Origin: Sipunculus nudus
Lineage: Eukaryota; Annelida; Sipuncula; Golfingiida; Sipunculidae
Assembly (NCBI GenBank): GCA_026874595.1
Contig: CM049306.1
Location: forward strand, 15,151,019-15,215,018
Reading direction: 5' to 3'
DNA length: 64,000 bases
Part shown: piece after piece, positions 48,169 through 60,894 of the stretch
How positions within the stretch are numbered: position 1 is the first letter of the stretch
How the letters are laid out: the number at the start of each line of letters is the position of its first letter
Notes under the pieces: generated by a model
What the model saw: only the letters and a program-made list of their open reading frames with translations
The model's database searches: none
Told to the model about the DNA's origin: nothing
Position numbers and translations under genes: made by a program

Positions 48169-50207
48169 GTTATCGCTAAGTACAAATTGAAAATACAAAG
48201 CTTATTTCTATGTTTACCGTGTCCTACATTTTTATTGTACGGATATGTGTACATAGTAAGCTGAAGTCCAATTATCGAACCTTTCTTTACAAAGTGACAC
48301 CTAAACCCCTTCGACATGGAAATTTTATTTACATATTTCTAGAGAAATATTTGGTTACCTTATGATCTCGTTAACGTTTTATGTAAAGTAAAAATCACTT
48401 AGATATAATTGGCTTATGAAACAAGATATTATATTAGTACATATATATTATATGTTAGAATGTTGAAAATGCACGTCTTTCTTGAGAACATTAAAACGCC
48501 GATGCCACTGAATTTGTTCACTTGTTATCTTTATCTAAGTGACCTACTATATTTCTACACTGTTATATTATTTTTTCGGAACAAAACAGCTATGCTGGGC
48601 TCCAGAGGACAGCGAAGTAGGTGACATTCTTGTACTTTGGTACTGAATGAGAAAACCAAAGGTTCACTATATATCAATGAGGTCATGTGTGTGATGGATT
48701 CCGGATGGCAATGTCTGCCTTGAATTTGTTACATGAATATGCAAATATACTAGCATTATTTAATAGCAACTCATAGATTACTTATAGATATTAAAGACAG
48801 TCGAACTTACACACCTGGTAACGATGTTAACAAACTTACGCTGTGCACGCAAATCAAGACATTATAGTCTATAGCCATTTAATAAACCCTCAGCCAAAAC
48901 ATAGTTGTTTAGATACACTCTTTCAGCACGTACATCTGAGAAAAGTACGCCTTTGGTTGTTAAACAAGGCGGGAATATATCTGGACTATCTCAGTCCAGC
49001 TGCACGGTCCTGAGGTTAATTGGCATCACAGAATGTTATTCGACATCCAAACTGAAAGGGAGAAGTCCCAAACAATGATGACCCTGTAAGTGGACTGGAA
49101 GGCTCAAATTCCCAAATCTTTGGTCATTCTTTCATTCTGTTTGAATAAGATGCACATGGTTATTCTCTGAATCTAATGATAGGCCTTACATAATTCGATT
49201 GGTGCTGCTTATTGTTTAAAGAAACTCTCAAATGCTGCTTTAACAGCATTTTAATCACAGAGAACATTCTTTTTAGAATTTTTCTGGAAGCAATTTTTTA
49301 GTGTTATTCAATGTGGAAAAAGGTGTTTACCTAGAAACCTTAGCGCTATTGAAGATGTCACTCAATAAAGGCGACCCATAAATTCCGGTGCTTTGGCTAA
49401 TCTGATCAAAGAAACTGGTTAACCCGGACGAAACGTTCAAGGGGATCCTTTGTTCTTTTTTTTAGACAAGTTCGGGACGCTTTTATCTTGAATGTACTTG
49501 AGAAAGTGTGGTGTTATATAAAACAATTCCGTCAGTCCCCAATACGCATACAATTAATTGAACGTCTACATACTTCAACATGTATGGTGTGCACTTATAT
49601 TTTAGTGCAAATGTCAGTATATCAGGTGTTCTCATAAACAGACCATTTCAGGTTATATGCAACAAAGCATTTGTACAAATCCCTTGATTGGGAGATTTCC
49701 CTTAAAACCCAACTTCTGGGAACTGGGTGCAATTATCAACTTATTCTATACACTATGCCCGTTTAACTAATGCACTACATAAGTATTTGTCGTCTTTTGT
49801 TACTTCGTTGTTTCCAGGAGGGACAATGCACTTAAAAGCTGCAGTTTCAGGTCCACAATCGATAACATTAGTATCAGCAATTGGCGGGACCTGAAAGCTT
49901 GCGGGCCTGAGAAAAGCACACGTGGAGTCGGTCCCAAAATCACATACGATAATCCTTAATCAATCCCCATGCGACCGGCCCCTTGTTAGAATGGTGGTCT
50001 TCGCAGCTTTTTACCTTGTGCATATAAAATTAAACACTTGCCTAGCCAGCCTCAGGTGTTTCCTGACGACCTTTTAAAATGCCAAGAAAACCTCAGTAAG
50101 ATCATCCTTTTTACCTTCTGTGTGCACTGATTTATTAGGATTCATTCAGAATGTTATGAAATGAACATTTTCAAAGCAACCTTTTCATCTTTTTTCAATT
50201 ATTCCCC

Positions 50208-50218
<11 letters not shown>

Positions 50219-50266
<48 letters not shown>
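50219..50266. repeat. (AT)n microsatellite with short (CT)n leader
   Basis: CTCTCTCTCTC followed by about 24 AT units. Confidence 0.95.
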
Positions 50267-51903
50267 TAATAAACCCACACGTACATATATCCTTTGCAAA
50301 GTGTTTGCAGTAACGATACATAGTAGAGGAGTGAAAGTAGTTGACCTTGGTTGAAAAGAAAGTAATATGGTATTGTTTATACAATCTGTAACCTAGAAAC
50401 AAGGTCACAGTCTCCGATGGTATTTGGATGTACCAAAATCACGGTCTCTCATAGAAGCTGACAAAGCAGCGAGTCAGCATTTACGGCTAGCACCGGCAGT
50501 CCCCTCAGCGTACATCAGTTAGTGACGGGATCCCCTCGCCCTGCCAGATGTACACTCGTGATGTTTGGAAAACAAATTGCTCTACTGGAGTCGCCGGCGG
50601 GTGTCCTGGTGCTGCCCAGCTCTGTCAAGAATGGACTGCGACACATCGCCACTAAGACGTATTTATGTATTGGAGCAACTTCAGATGCGCGTTTCAGATG
50701 CGTGTTTGCATCACATTGGAGCTGATTAAATCACGTGAGAAGGAGACAATGTGTAGATTCTGTATTGCAAATTCATCTATACCTCAAGCAGATGATGATT
50801 ACCACATTTTCTACAGAATGGACTGGGTTACACTTTCACTTAAATACTAGTTATAACAATGACTTAAAAAGAATGCACATTTGCATTATATGGAAATTTG
50901 GCAAATTGTTTAAATGTATACGCTAATAGACACATTAGACCATTCTTCAAAGTGCAAGGGATTCCAGAAAAGATAGAACATTCTTGTATTGTTGTATTGC
51001 CTCAGTGTATCACATAGCTTCCACATGTTGCAATAATAGAAGAAAAAATCCTTATTCCACACTGGAGCTATACCCACCTGTCCCGTGTCGTTGCCACGCT
51101 ATATCGCACTGTAGACTCATACACGCAACAGTCAGCGTGGACCTCTTCCAATTTACCAGACCCTTATGCATCTGTCATCATTACAGGTTTCATGGCTGGC
51201 TACTTGGCCATAAAACAAAACTGTGTCTAATTCTAATTGCTTCAACACCAGAGGCTGGTTCAAGTGAGCCTCGTGTAGATTTTAACGACAATTGAAAACG
51301 TGCTGAAACCAATGGTTCTGTCAGAATAATGGCAGATCTATATAAATATCAAGTGGATCAGGTTATTTAAAATTTAAATAAAATTAAAATGAACTGTTAA
51401 TTTAATCAAGTCCGTAATCAAGAGACATTACTATGCAGGGGTGGATTGGATGATGGAATTAATGTGCGCCCAAACACACAAACACGCACGTATGTATAAG
51501 AAATTTCTAGTAAAATATTTGAGCTTTTTGCATCTTTCCTGAAAAATTGTCCGTAATCATGCACCAAAGTACAGATGGAAATGCTGACATAAGAACAACT
51601 CAGGGAACCTTATAGAAAAAATAGACCTTCGCCTATACAGAACTGACTTGAAAGACGAGTGTAAGCTATCGAGTTTCACTTATTCTGTAGTTATGCCAGA
51701 TGTCAACGTTTTAGTATCTTGTTTATTTGTTTAAATGACATTTCATCGGACATAAACGTCAGTGCCTTGAAGCAACACATTCGGTAGATAATATAAAAAG
51801 AACCAGCTAGGTTAGTTTGAATATTTAACATCGAAAAAAACGGACAAATTTTCGTTGAAGAAACGATGCGAAAAAATGGACGCAACTATTGACAAACACT
51901 TAC

Positions 51904-52111
51904 CTCCTCCGTTTTTGTAGCAGAGATAGGGGAAACGCCACACATTTCCGAGGCCGATAGAGTAGCCGATACAAGAAAAAAGGAAGTCCATCTTGCCGCC
52001 CCATGTTTCTCTGCTTGGGACATCATTCTTACTTCCGTCATGGTCAGTCTGCTCTGGACCATTTGCTATTGGCATTTTTTCTACATCGTTCATTTCTTTC
52101 TTTTCATCCAT
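51904..52111 (-). CDS. Slc6a1-like: SLC6 GABA transporter, coding exon 1 (N-terminus and TM1)
   Basis: Residues 1-69 plus one base. The ATG at 52111 sits in a favourable context (AAAATGG). The first ~36 residues are a hydrophilic, acidic and lysine-rich cytoplasmic tail. [19 protein letters not shown] and then [14 protein letters not shown] form TM1 with its unwound centre, which binds Na+ and substrate. R59 matches the essential Arg69 of GAT1. Position 51 is Ser where mammalian GAT1 has Ala, and position 65 is Tyr where GAT1 has Gly. The donor is GTAAGT at 51903, phase 1. The reading frame stays open past the donor to 51812, but that tail has no family match and is intron. Confidence 0.95.
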
Positions 52112-52760
52112 TTTTACGGTATAGCAAAACTACACTTTCCGATAATGCAAACACAACGCGTTTGTCCCTAAGTCCTACCACTTGGTTAAATAGCCTGATA
52201 CAGTGTCGTAGGTAACTGAAGGACAGGGCTATAAGGAATCCGATAGTATGCGGTACAGCTGTTGTCAGTGGAGACAGTCCAGTGGGGCACCCTTACAAGC
52301 GTCTTAAAGCGTCCCGCGCAGATTACGGGGCTGCCTGTCTCAACGGTAGCGCAGCTTCCCCAAGGAGTAAAAGGCACCCTGCTGCCCTCGTGTCTGATCA
52401 ATCAGCAACCAACTTGCTGCTCGCTGACATTTGCCCCAGCTCAAGTTTAATTGAATCTTCTCTCTTAAGCTAGGCCCGCCGAGATTTACCAACATGAAAA
52501 GTTTGAGAGTGAGCCTTTCCCGGGTGACAGGAACTGGCCAGACTTTTTTCTGCATCACAAACCCAGGTCGCACAAAACGTTGCTTGCATAATTATATGCT
52601 TGGAAGTCTTTGAACGTCCTCTGTCAGGAAACAATCGACCACCATGCCCCGGCGCGATGCTTCTCTTTATATCTATACAACTAGCTCTTATTGACGGCGC
52701 CTTTAAAAAGTAATTTCGCTAAAAAAAAGTCATCTGCGGTATGTTCACGTGATTTTCCCA
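52112..52760 (-). promoter_or_regulatory. Presumed 5' UTR and promoter-proximal DNA of the transporter gene
   Basis: This stretch upstream of the ATG is clearly less AT-rich than its surroundings, especially 52160-52620, and has no convincing reading frame. A possible 5' UTR splice acceptor (CTGTCCTTCAG) ends at 52216, which would make the non-coding leader begin at 52215. A TATAAAG motif lies at 52665-52671 on the minus strand. In DNA this AT-rich such a motif occurs often by chance, so the transcription start is not established. Confidence 0.3.
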
Positions 52761-53700
52761 TTAAAATAGATTTTTGTTTCAATTATCTTCATCTAAAAGA
52801 ATAAAAAGTCCAACAAGATGGAGTACCATTACAGTCAACCATAGGTTCTTCAACCAAACTGATCGGTCTAACGGAGATCTTTCATTAAATGAAAGTAACG
52901 TGCATGACCCAATGCGCTCGCTTCCCGCTCCTCTACAGCTATCCACGCATTACAATAAGGAGCATCTTTCAGGATGGAGGACTACACACTGATATCAAGA
53001 GCGTGTGAATTGTATAGATGCGTCTACACACTCCCCGTTGGTATCCCATGTCAGACTACATAAAAAGTGGCCTTTATTGGTGATTTACATTGTGTAGGAG
53101 GTTCACAGGGTTGTCAGGCCGATGTCATCATGCATGCTAACATTCCCTGTGGTGAGGGGTATCCGTGTTTCATATAAAACAACGCTCGCAATGTTTGCAT
53201 CGCACTCTTCTGCTGAGGGCTAGGTTTTTTTCGCTTACTGCGGTTATCTAGTACACATAAATAAAAGCAATTGCAATGGATTAAGGCCGGTTCTACTGAC
53301 CTATTCATTATGTGAACGCCCATAATTGGATGTTTCGGTGAAACACGTGCAAGACATGAATTAAGTAATCTCATACTTCCCCCTCACAGTTAAGCGAAAT
53401 ATGAATGCACGATGTATGGATCTAAAGGGGAGCCAAGTTTTTGTGGAGCACATTCAACCGCCTAGGCCAAATAACAGAAGTCCATCCTCAGGGCTACCCT
53501 TACAATGTAACTTCGTAATCCACTAATATAACTATAAGAGATATACTGTTGAAATCCTGTTAAAATGTATTCCAATGAACTCTGAAATAAATATTATTGA
53601 CAGTAAATGGACAGACGAGCTTCCATCCAAACCCGGGGCCGGAAAAACTCCTAAATTTAATAATTTATTCCTTCCATCAGAGTATACCGAACTTAAATAA
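52761..53700. other. Upstream intergenic DNA, no gene seen
   Basis: Non-repetitive, AT-rich DNA beyond the presumed promoter region. Short frames on both strands show no recognisable motif. Confidence 0.7.
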
Positions 53701-53748
53701 TAGATCAGTGGCGTCAATTTAAAGGGTAGGGGGATTACACCCCCTCCC

Positions 53749-53758
53749 CCATATATAA

Positions 53759-53830
<72 letters not shown>
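53749..53830. repeat. (AT)n microsatellite
   Basis: About 80 bases of almost pure dinucleotide repeat. Confidence 0.95.
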
Positions 53831-53832
<2 letters not shown>

Positions 53833-54011
53833 AGTGAACCCTCGAAATTACGATCACAACGAAACCGTACCTCGATAAATTGGTCGTATTTTCGAGATGT
53901 CGCCTAAGTGAGGTCTGATATTAAGAGCAAAAAAATAAATGGGACCATGAAAAAGTATTCGTTATTTTGAGGTGGTCGCTAAACCGGGTGGCCATTTGGA
54001 GAGGTTTTGCT
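53831..54011. mobile_element. Candidate pogo/Tigger-like MITE
   Basis: The left end CAGTGAACCCTCGAAATTACG and the right end, read in reverse, CAAAACCTCTCCAAATGGCC resemble pogo-type termini. Inner segments (GGTCGTATTTTCGAG and TTATTTTGAGGTGGTCGC) look related between the halves. It lies next to AT-rich DNA, compatible with TA target sites. About 180 bases, non-coding. Confidence 0.35.
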
Positions 54012-54331
54012 ATATATACTTTTAAGCGTCTGTAAGACACATAACAAAAATATTACGTTTTAGTATATTTTTTTAGAAAGAAAGGTATTTTGGTTTTCCG
54101 GAAAAGGTTTATTCTAAATAAGGTAAATATATAATATTTCACAAGTAATTCATTAATGGAACTAATTAATGTCTATAATTCTAATAATTGATATATATCA
54201 TTTCCAATATATAATATTATTGTCTGAATAGCAGGGGGATGATTCATTGAACACCCCTTGCTTAAAAGTGGGCGGGGGTGGGGGGGGGGGGGTCGGTATA
54301 AACCCCAATCCCTATATCAACGCCGCTCTGA

Positions 54332-55019
54332 AAAAAAAATTTAAATTCTGAGACATGTACACAACTATAATGAGCAGGCAGTAAAGTAGCCAAGGGGAAA
54401 ATATATAATATATTCAACTCTATCATCGCAGGAAAATATTCCCTCCACCTTCTCTGGCCATACGTACATGATCGATGATGTGTGTATGTATATGCGTGAA
54501 TGCTTGTATAGTTTCTTTGCGAAGTTTTCTTTACCATTACATCCAAAACGTAATATAAAGTTTTAGTAAATATAATGTATATGTTTCGTAAAAGACACCT
54601 AAATTGTCTAAAATGTCTTTCCTATTAGATAATACTAAGAAGTGCATTCTTGGCGAGTAAAGGTGAACTGGGACCAGCGTGATTCTCACAGTTTGTATAC
54701 ACGGTACGGGAGCATCTGGTTTATCACTGTACAGCTGAAGAAACGATGGCTCACAAGTTTAGTGAGTGATCACGTAGAACTGCCTAACATATGGGACAAC
54801 ATAAGGAAACTATATTTCCTGTTCACAAATAAAGCCAGCTCAATGAAAAAGAGCGCGGAGGTATAACTAGGGACCCATGGTTCTCGACGCTCAGCTGAAT
54901 TTGTCAACAAGGATATGTTTATGAACGATTTTAAAATGTTGGTCCTGTGATCAAGTTCGAAGCCAGTCTTTCTACCCAAACTGGAGTTATCATCCATAAA
55001 GTATTTGTGAATGGATGGG
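54332..55019. other. Intergenic DNA, no gene seen
   Basis: AT-rich, with no recognised repeat or coding frame. The plus-strand frame at 54642-54866 has no family signal. Confidence 0.65.
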
Positions 55020-55460
55020 CTGTGTGACCTTTACCTTTAACCTTGTAACCCCTATTGGCTATTGGCAGGTGCATCACATGTGGAAGATGAATGATTTGAA
55101 ATGAAAAGTTTGGCCTAAAATGCATTCTCAATCTTTTTAAAGAAGAAGGTCCTGTGACCATGACTTTTGATCTCATGACCCCAAAATCAACAGAGTTCTT
55201 TTTTTGGTGGTAGGCCATATATAAGTCAAGTTTGAAACCAATATTTCAATCAAACTTGGAGTTATCATCTGGAAACTAATATGTGGACAGATGGCTCCTG
55301 TGACCTTGGACAGTTCTTCGCCTATTGGCAGGTCAGCCATATGTACAAGATGGAAGGTTTTGGGATGAAACGTTTGGCTCAAAATTCATCCACAATCTTT
55401 CTAAATAAGTGCTTTCGAGGTGAACCATAAACAAGTCAAGTATGAAATCCATATGTCAAA
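55020..55460 (+). repeat. Diverged relatives of the ~143 bp array unit
   Basis: It shares TGTGACCTTTACCTTTAACC-, GGTCAGCCATATGTACAAGA- and AAACGTTTGGCTCAAAAT-like segments with 37760-38740, at much lower similarity. About three partial units. Confidence 0.55.
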
Positions 55461-55670
55461 CCAAACTGGAAAAACCATTAGGAAACACATTAAATGGACA
55501 TACTGAAAGACGAACAGACGGCCAGAGAGGGTAATTACTATAGGACATCCGCTTATTCAAGCGGGACCCTTATAAACACACAAGTTTTCAGGACGTATGA
55601 TGACACTACAGTTGCGATACTTTGATAGTATCAAAATAATTTCGCATTCTCAAAATAAAAGGGGAAGAAT

Positions 55671-56035
55671 GCATAAAAAAATACCGGTGGCGCCACCAGT
55701 CTTTAGGAACTGAAGAAAGCAGTCATAATCAATAAACAAACCAGGTTTCGTGACAATAGATGAAACCACAACTGAGAAACTAACATAATTGTTCTCATTT
55801 AACGGTCTCTAAAACAAAAGAATCGTAAAAATTAGAAGATAAAAACAGGTGGCTCCACCAGTTTTTCAGGAACAGACAGCCCTGGTCATAGTCAATATTC
55901 AAGGCAAGATTCATGGCAATCCATGCATTAATTATCAAGATACTGGAGGTTTTGTATCACATTTTTAATTATTCGGGGGGGGGGGGGGGGTTATAATACA
56001 AGCCCCATAGCTCGAGGGATATAGGTCGATAATAC
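55671..56035 (-). repeat. Diverged core units of the GGTGGCGCCACC family
   Basis: AAATACCGGTGGCGCCACCA (near 55680) and AACAGGTGGCTCCACCAG (near 55846) are followed by the AGGAACTG... and GATACTGGAG segments found in reverse in the 19733-22642 core. It has the same orientation as the 10458-11610 copy. A G16 run interrupts it near 55976. Confidence 0.65.
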
Positions 56036-57229
56036 TGAAGATAAACTGACGCAACTGGGAGTTAGCAAATGATGGAATTCATGGGTTTGGAATATCTCGA
56101 CCCCGGTAGTTCATCACTAAATATATGTATATAAGCCATTAAACAACACCAGTAATACGTGTGACATTTCACAACTGCACCAGTGTTACTGTATATAATA
56201 ATAATCTGAACACTAACAAGGGTGATTACCGAGTTTGCTTAATCCACAGGCTAAAAATAACACCCGTTAGTGTCACATATACTGACAACAAAACAGTTGT
56301 TGCCGGGAAATGCTTATCTTTACACCTGTAATTAAAAAAATATATAATTTTGTGATAAAATTTTTCAAACAAATCATTATCATCTCAAATCAGTATACTC
56401 TATAGAACAGGAGAATCAAATATTCTAATATTTTAGACATATTCCAATATACCGATAAATGTATGCATAATCACAGTATCACACGTATTATATGTTTGTT
56501 AAAACAAATCATGAAGAAGTTTAACAATGTTAACATCCCTAACAGGTGCTAATAATTAATCGATGATTTACAGATTTTTATCAATACACTTATATATATA
56601 TTCCAATATACCGAGAAAATATTTATATGTACGCATAATTACATTATCATATTATGTTATGTTAGCCGTAATAAATCATGAAGACAAAATGTTGTTTACA
56701 TCCATACCATGCACTTATAATTAATCGACGATTTGCACATTTCGTGCAAACTTTCTTCTAGATGTCTCTGTTAAAGCCATCATGCGTGTGGATGTTGTAT
56801 GAGCATTTCTTTCGCGTATATACCTTCATAAGTGTTTTTGAATATAAGGCCTATATGTTGTTTACACCTGGTAATTATTAAAACATCCACCCTGTTGATG
56901 ATTTGTTATATGCATGCATGCTGACATTCTCCACACATCAGGTCTATCTATGAATATCCAGCATAAACATTCTGCAAACCTTTTATTCGCACACCAACCT
57001 TTTACGCCGAAATCGAGCCGTTACGCCTAAGTAGTGTAAATTACAAACAGGCCTACAGCCTAATGCGAACCTGTGCAATCGGATATAAACAGGTATAATG
57101 CTTAAGTGCTGGATCTTCCTTTTCAAGTACATGTGTAACATGTTTATGAAAAAGCAAGTACTAAACATTTTGAACAAGAAATAATTACACAAACATCACT
57201 GCTGAAATTATGGCATGGGTGCACACAAA

Positions 57230-58689
57230 CAAAAATGACTGTAGCTGGCACCAGCAGTCTTGAATACAACAAAGCTATCAGATATATATACATATGCCCA
57301 ATTTCAGACTGATATGTCAAACCCCTCCTGAGAAATAAGCAGGGGCATACACTGTGCAAAACTTATTTCAGGCTGATATATTAAATTCTTCCGTAGAAAT
57401 AAGCAGTCACATACACTGTGGAAAAGTCAATATAGGTGGCAACATCTGTCTTGAGAACGAGAAAGCCATCAATGAGGTATAGACAGGTCAAAATATGAGG
57501 CCAATACACTAAACTTCCCTTGAGTTTGATGCACTGGGCTGACCAGGCTTAGGGGAGAAAGGCAGCAGCCCCGAGTGAACTGTGACAAATTGCTGGCTCA
57601 AGCTACTGCACTGAGTGAACTCTTGACTTACACCTGGCTAGACTGAGTAAACCTTTGACCTGTACCTGGCTGCACTGAGTGAACTCCTGATCTGGTGCAT
57701 AATCTGCCAAAGCTATAAATAGATCCATACTGACCTTTGGGGCCAAATCTGATGCAGTGGGCAGTCTGGCAAAGCTATAAATAAAATGCAGCTACTGCAC
57801 TGAGTGAACTCTTGACCTATACTTGGCTGCACAGAGTGAACTCATGACCTGTTGCCTAATCTAATACAATTGCAAGTCTGCCAAAGTTATAAATAGATCC
57901 AGGCTGACCTTTTGCCTGTTGCCAAATTTGAAATAGGTGAAATAATTCTTGTAAAAATATTAAACAAATTGGCTTCAGTGGCGTCAGTAGAAAAACGTTT
58001 TGCAGGTTTATAACTCATATAGGATGATTTCTGGCTAAGTTCAGCTTCCTGTAACTCAACCAAAATTAACTGAACAAAAACCATTTGAACAAACTTGAAT
58101 TATCAACATCTAGGAATAAATTTTTGAGATTTTAGAATCCGGCCCAGTGGTTTACGGGGACTGATGACCCCTGTACAAAAAAGGCTGATGTAGGTGGCGC
58201 CACCAATACCTCAATTTCAGATATGACTCCTGTGACCAACATTGACATAAAATTTAGTGATGATTGCTCCACCCGTTTCTGAGATTGTACTTTTAGTATG
58301 CTTTTTTGGACAGATGACTAAATTCAACTTATTGTTACTTGGCAAAAAATCATCGAACTGAAACCATTCGAACAAACTTAAGAGATTGTTCCAGGAATCA
58401 TTTCTATGAAATATTGGACAATTTGGCTGAACAGTTTTGGAGAAGAAGCTTTTTAAAGTTTTTTTTTTTTTAGCTTTTTTCTCTATAAAATCTACGAATA
58501 TGCAGTTAGCAAAAAAAAAAAATAAGCAAATTCCGAAAGAGCTTTTTAGATGACTAATTTTTTGCATAAAATTTGGTATATGCTAACTCCTGCCGTTTTC
58601 AAGATAGTATGGGTTAACGGACAGACGACGGACGACGATCGACGGACGACGCCACATCATTGCATAAGCTAACAGGTTCGCTAAAAATA
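57230..58689 (+). repeat. Composite repeat region related to the hairpin-ended family
   Basis: It contains a ~64 bp duplication (57303 and 57367), several copies of GCACTGAGTGAACTC with CTTGACCT-type sequence (57590-57870) and GTAGGTGGCGCCACCA at 58190. It ends with GACGGACGACG repeats and GCTAAAAA (58615-58687). The GAC-repeat followed by GCTAAAAA mirrors, in reverse, the left end of the 19733 element, so a related element is likely. The frame at 58217-58567 is not coding. Confidence 0.5.
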
Positions 58690-60397
58690 AGTTAATGGGC
58701 AAATAAATAGAGAATACATCGACAACATCCATTCCAAACATAGCCAAAAGAAGGTATTTGTCCGTGAAACATATCTTATATACTGATAAACGTGTGGATC
58801 CATTTTGTGGTGTAAAATCCTAGACGCGGAATTGTTAATATAAAACAGAAACTTCCTTGGATAGTTCACGTGATACAACTGTTTCTAGGATGGTTTAATA
58901 TGTAAATGCAAGATGATAGTGCAGGAACACTTCTGGTCATTTTACACAACAAGCAAAAGGATTACATAGATAAACTGGGGGATTAACTCTTTTTTACATG
59001 CTGACATAAGAACCGAAGGGCAAGGGATCCCGAGTCACACGTTGTTCACATTTTCTGACCATGAAAGAACAAGTGGGTCAAGGACTTGGTCCAATGTCGG
59101 GTCAAACATGCTTGAATCCGTCACTGACTGAAGTTTTAATTCATTTGCACAAAAGACCTGCGCTCGAGGTTGGCATGCTGATATAACTCAATCTCGCTAG
59201 GTGAATTCAGGGAGAGCTATGTGGACAGCACTTATACTGTAAATACAGAATGCACAGATTTTTTGTGTGAATATTTCCTTGTTATTTCCCAATCTTATGT
59301 AACAGAACAAGACCTAAAATCCCACTGCGTGACACACTAAGTGTTGCGCAATACGCAAAAATCTACGTGGCAAGTTTCACTACCTTGGGTGCATGCAAAT
59401 ATCTTTACATTAAATATTTTCCCAAATTTTCCGTTGCTGGTACGAGTAAAATTATTTTTAAAACTTTCTCACTTCATAATCCTCTCACAATCTTTCCCAG
59501 GCCAGTGCAGTCCTAGAGGGGTCGCAGAACGGACCGCATCGGATTCGTTCATCCTAGTACGTTTATCCAAATATATATATATATATAAAAATATATTTAT
59601 ATAAAGATTATGGCAACTTTACAAAGATTATGGCATCAGTATCTGGGGTAATACTTCTATGAACAAATTAACCCGGATAACTACAAATCTATAAATAAAC
59701 CTGGATAGCTACAATCAATAAACTATAATCTACAATTATTATTTAATTTGTTTCGACTTCAACTGGGATCGACATGATGAAAAATTTTCATCTCTCAATT
59801 CTTCCAGTTCAATTTGTATGCCCATCATGTGGTTAACTGAGCTGGCCTCATCGGTCAATGATTAATTCCCGACCCTGGCTATAGTCCTGAAACCCCCGCA
59901 AACAGAGGGGACACAAAAGGACCGGACCGGTCTGTATATAATTCTGCAGTAAACAATGATCATCTGCTTACTGATTAACATGAGTTCCTTGTTACACGGA
60001 CCTATAGGGGTTTATTCTATCTCATGATTTTATCTTATATGAAAGGTGCACGTAACTATATATAGTAAAGTTGCGTTCACAGGGGGCGCGGAATACGGTA
60101 TGCAGATTGCGGCAACATAAACGGTATGCGGAATGCGATATAAAATTGGGGGCATTTAATTGGCCAGCGGTATAACACTGCCATATGGGACCGATGCTGT
60201 CAAAACCCGCCAGATTGCGCTGCATCCGTAGGTCAAACATAAGGTATCCAGAGCCCATAGCGCGGATCAAATTCTCCACTGGGGATTCCATTCCGTCTCA
60301 TACCGCATTCCGGGATAACGGTTTATGATAGAATAACTAGGGCGGGAAAAATCCTTTACGCATACCGTGCGCCTGGTAAATGCAGCCAGGAGCGTTT
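58690..60397. other. Intergenic DNA, no gene seen
   Basis: Mostly AT-rich DNA with a short (AT)n tract at 59570-59586. No recognised gene or repeat. Confidence 0.65.
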
Positions 60398-60420
60398 GGG
60401 GGGGGGGGGGGGGGGGGGGG
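60398..60420 (+). repeat. G23 homopolymer
   Basis: A run of 23 G, the longest in the window, just before the duplicated repeat. Confidence 0.9.
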
Positions 60421-60425
60421 AGACA

Positions 60426-60539
60426 GTGGCGTCAATTTATCTTCCAGGGTGCATGGGGGGGATGACTTGCACACACACACACACGTTTATATATCATCTG
60501 TATGACAAATTTTAAATATATAAGTGCCTGTTTGACACA

Positions 60540-60577
<38 letters not shown>

Positions 60578-60863
60578 TTATAAATATATATACTTAATCA
60601 CATTTAAAAAATATTGCGATTAGGCCTAAGTATAAGGTTTTAGAAAATAAGGTATTATGTTTCCGGTATACAAGTTGATTCAAAACTACATTTAGATATA
60701 TTTCACAGTAAACTCACAAATGAAACCAAAGTGGCGTCAATTTATCTTCCAGGGTGCATGGGGGGGGGGGGGATGACTTGCACACACACACACACACACA
60801 CACACGTTTATATATCATCTGTATGATAAATTTTAAATATATAAGTGCCTGTTTGACACATTT

Positions 60864-60894
<31 letters not shown>

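Larger units (their letters stand above)
12043..51903 (-). other. Intron 1 (39.9 kb), repeat-filled
   Basis: This very long first intron separates the exons for TM1 and TM2. It contains the LTR retrotransposon, two large tandem-repeat elements, minisatellites and many (AT)n tracts, all listed separately. Apart from these I see no supported gene in 12043-15180, 22643-28221, 34824-37560, 39960-41300, 41800-43140, 43450-48090, 48170-50215 or 50270-51903. A cysteine-rich frame at 43144-43446 and a GC-richer patch at 50470-50725 are listed or discussed separately. Confidence 0.85.
1..52111 (-). other. Slc6a1-like: GAT1-like Na+/Cl- dependent GABA transporter gene (SLC6), 3' end outside window
   Basis: This is the whole-gene entry for nine coding exons on the minus strand (463 codons seen). 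SLC6 proteins are 12-TM plasma-membrane symporters that take up neurotransmitter with Na+ and Cl-. The exons give TM1-TM9 in order. Motifs typical of GAT1 are SIGGLG after TM2, WTGK before TM5, RGVTLPGA after TM5 and [10 protein letters not shown] in TM8. Residues that I align to known GAT1 sites are R59 (R69), Y76 (Y86, Cl-), Y130 (Y140, GABA and Na+), Q313, S317, N349 and S353 (Q291, S295, N327 and S331, Cl-), D417 and S418 (D395 and S396, Na2) and T422 (T400). The offset is constant at -10 before extracellular loop 2 and +22 after it, so that loop is about 32 residues longer than in mammalian GAT1. No exon carries a stop or frameshift. GABA as the substrate is inferred from these residues; a closely related taurine or betaine carrier is less likely. 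Confidence 0.93.
53706..54331. mobile_element. Candidate terminal-inverted-repeat element containing an (AT)n tract
   Basis: It starts CAGTGGCGTCAATTTA; its far end read in reverse is CAGAGCGGCGTTGATATAG, similar but with a 2-base offset. C/G-runs lie inside both ends. The same CAGTGGCGTCAATTTA start occurs at 60424. No convincing target duplication was found. Confidence 0.35.

Noticed and set aside
48031-48317. Overlapping frames on both strands
   Set aside because: Created by the (AT)n microsatellite at 48095-48165.
51812-51903. Continuation of exon 1 past the donor to the stop at 51812
   Set aside because: The downstream residues lack SLC6 similarity, while splicing at GTAAGT (51903) joins in phase to exon 2 and restores the conserved KNGGGAF motif.
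52186-52573. Overlapping short frames on both strands upstream of the transporter start
   Set aside because: Explained by the lower AT content of the 5' region, with no family resemblance; kept only as presumed 5' UTR/promoter.
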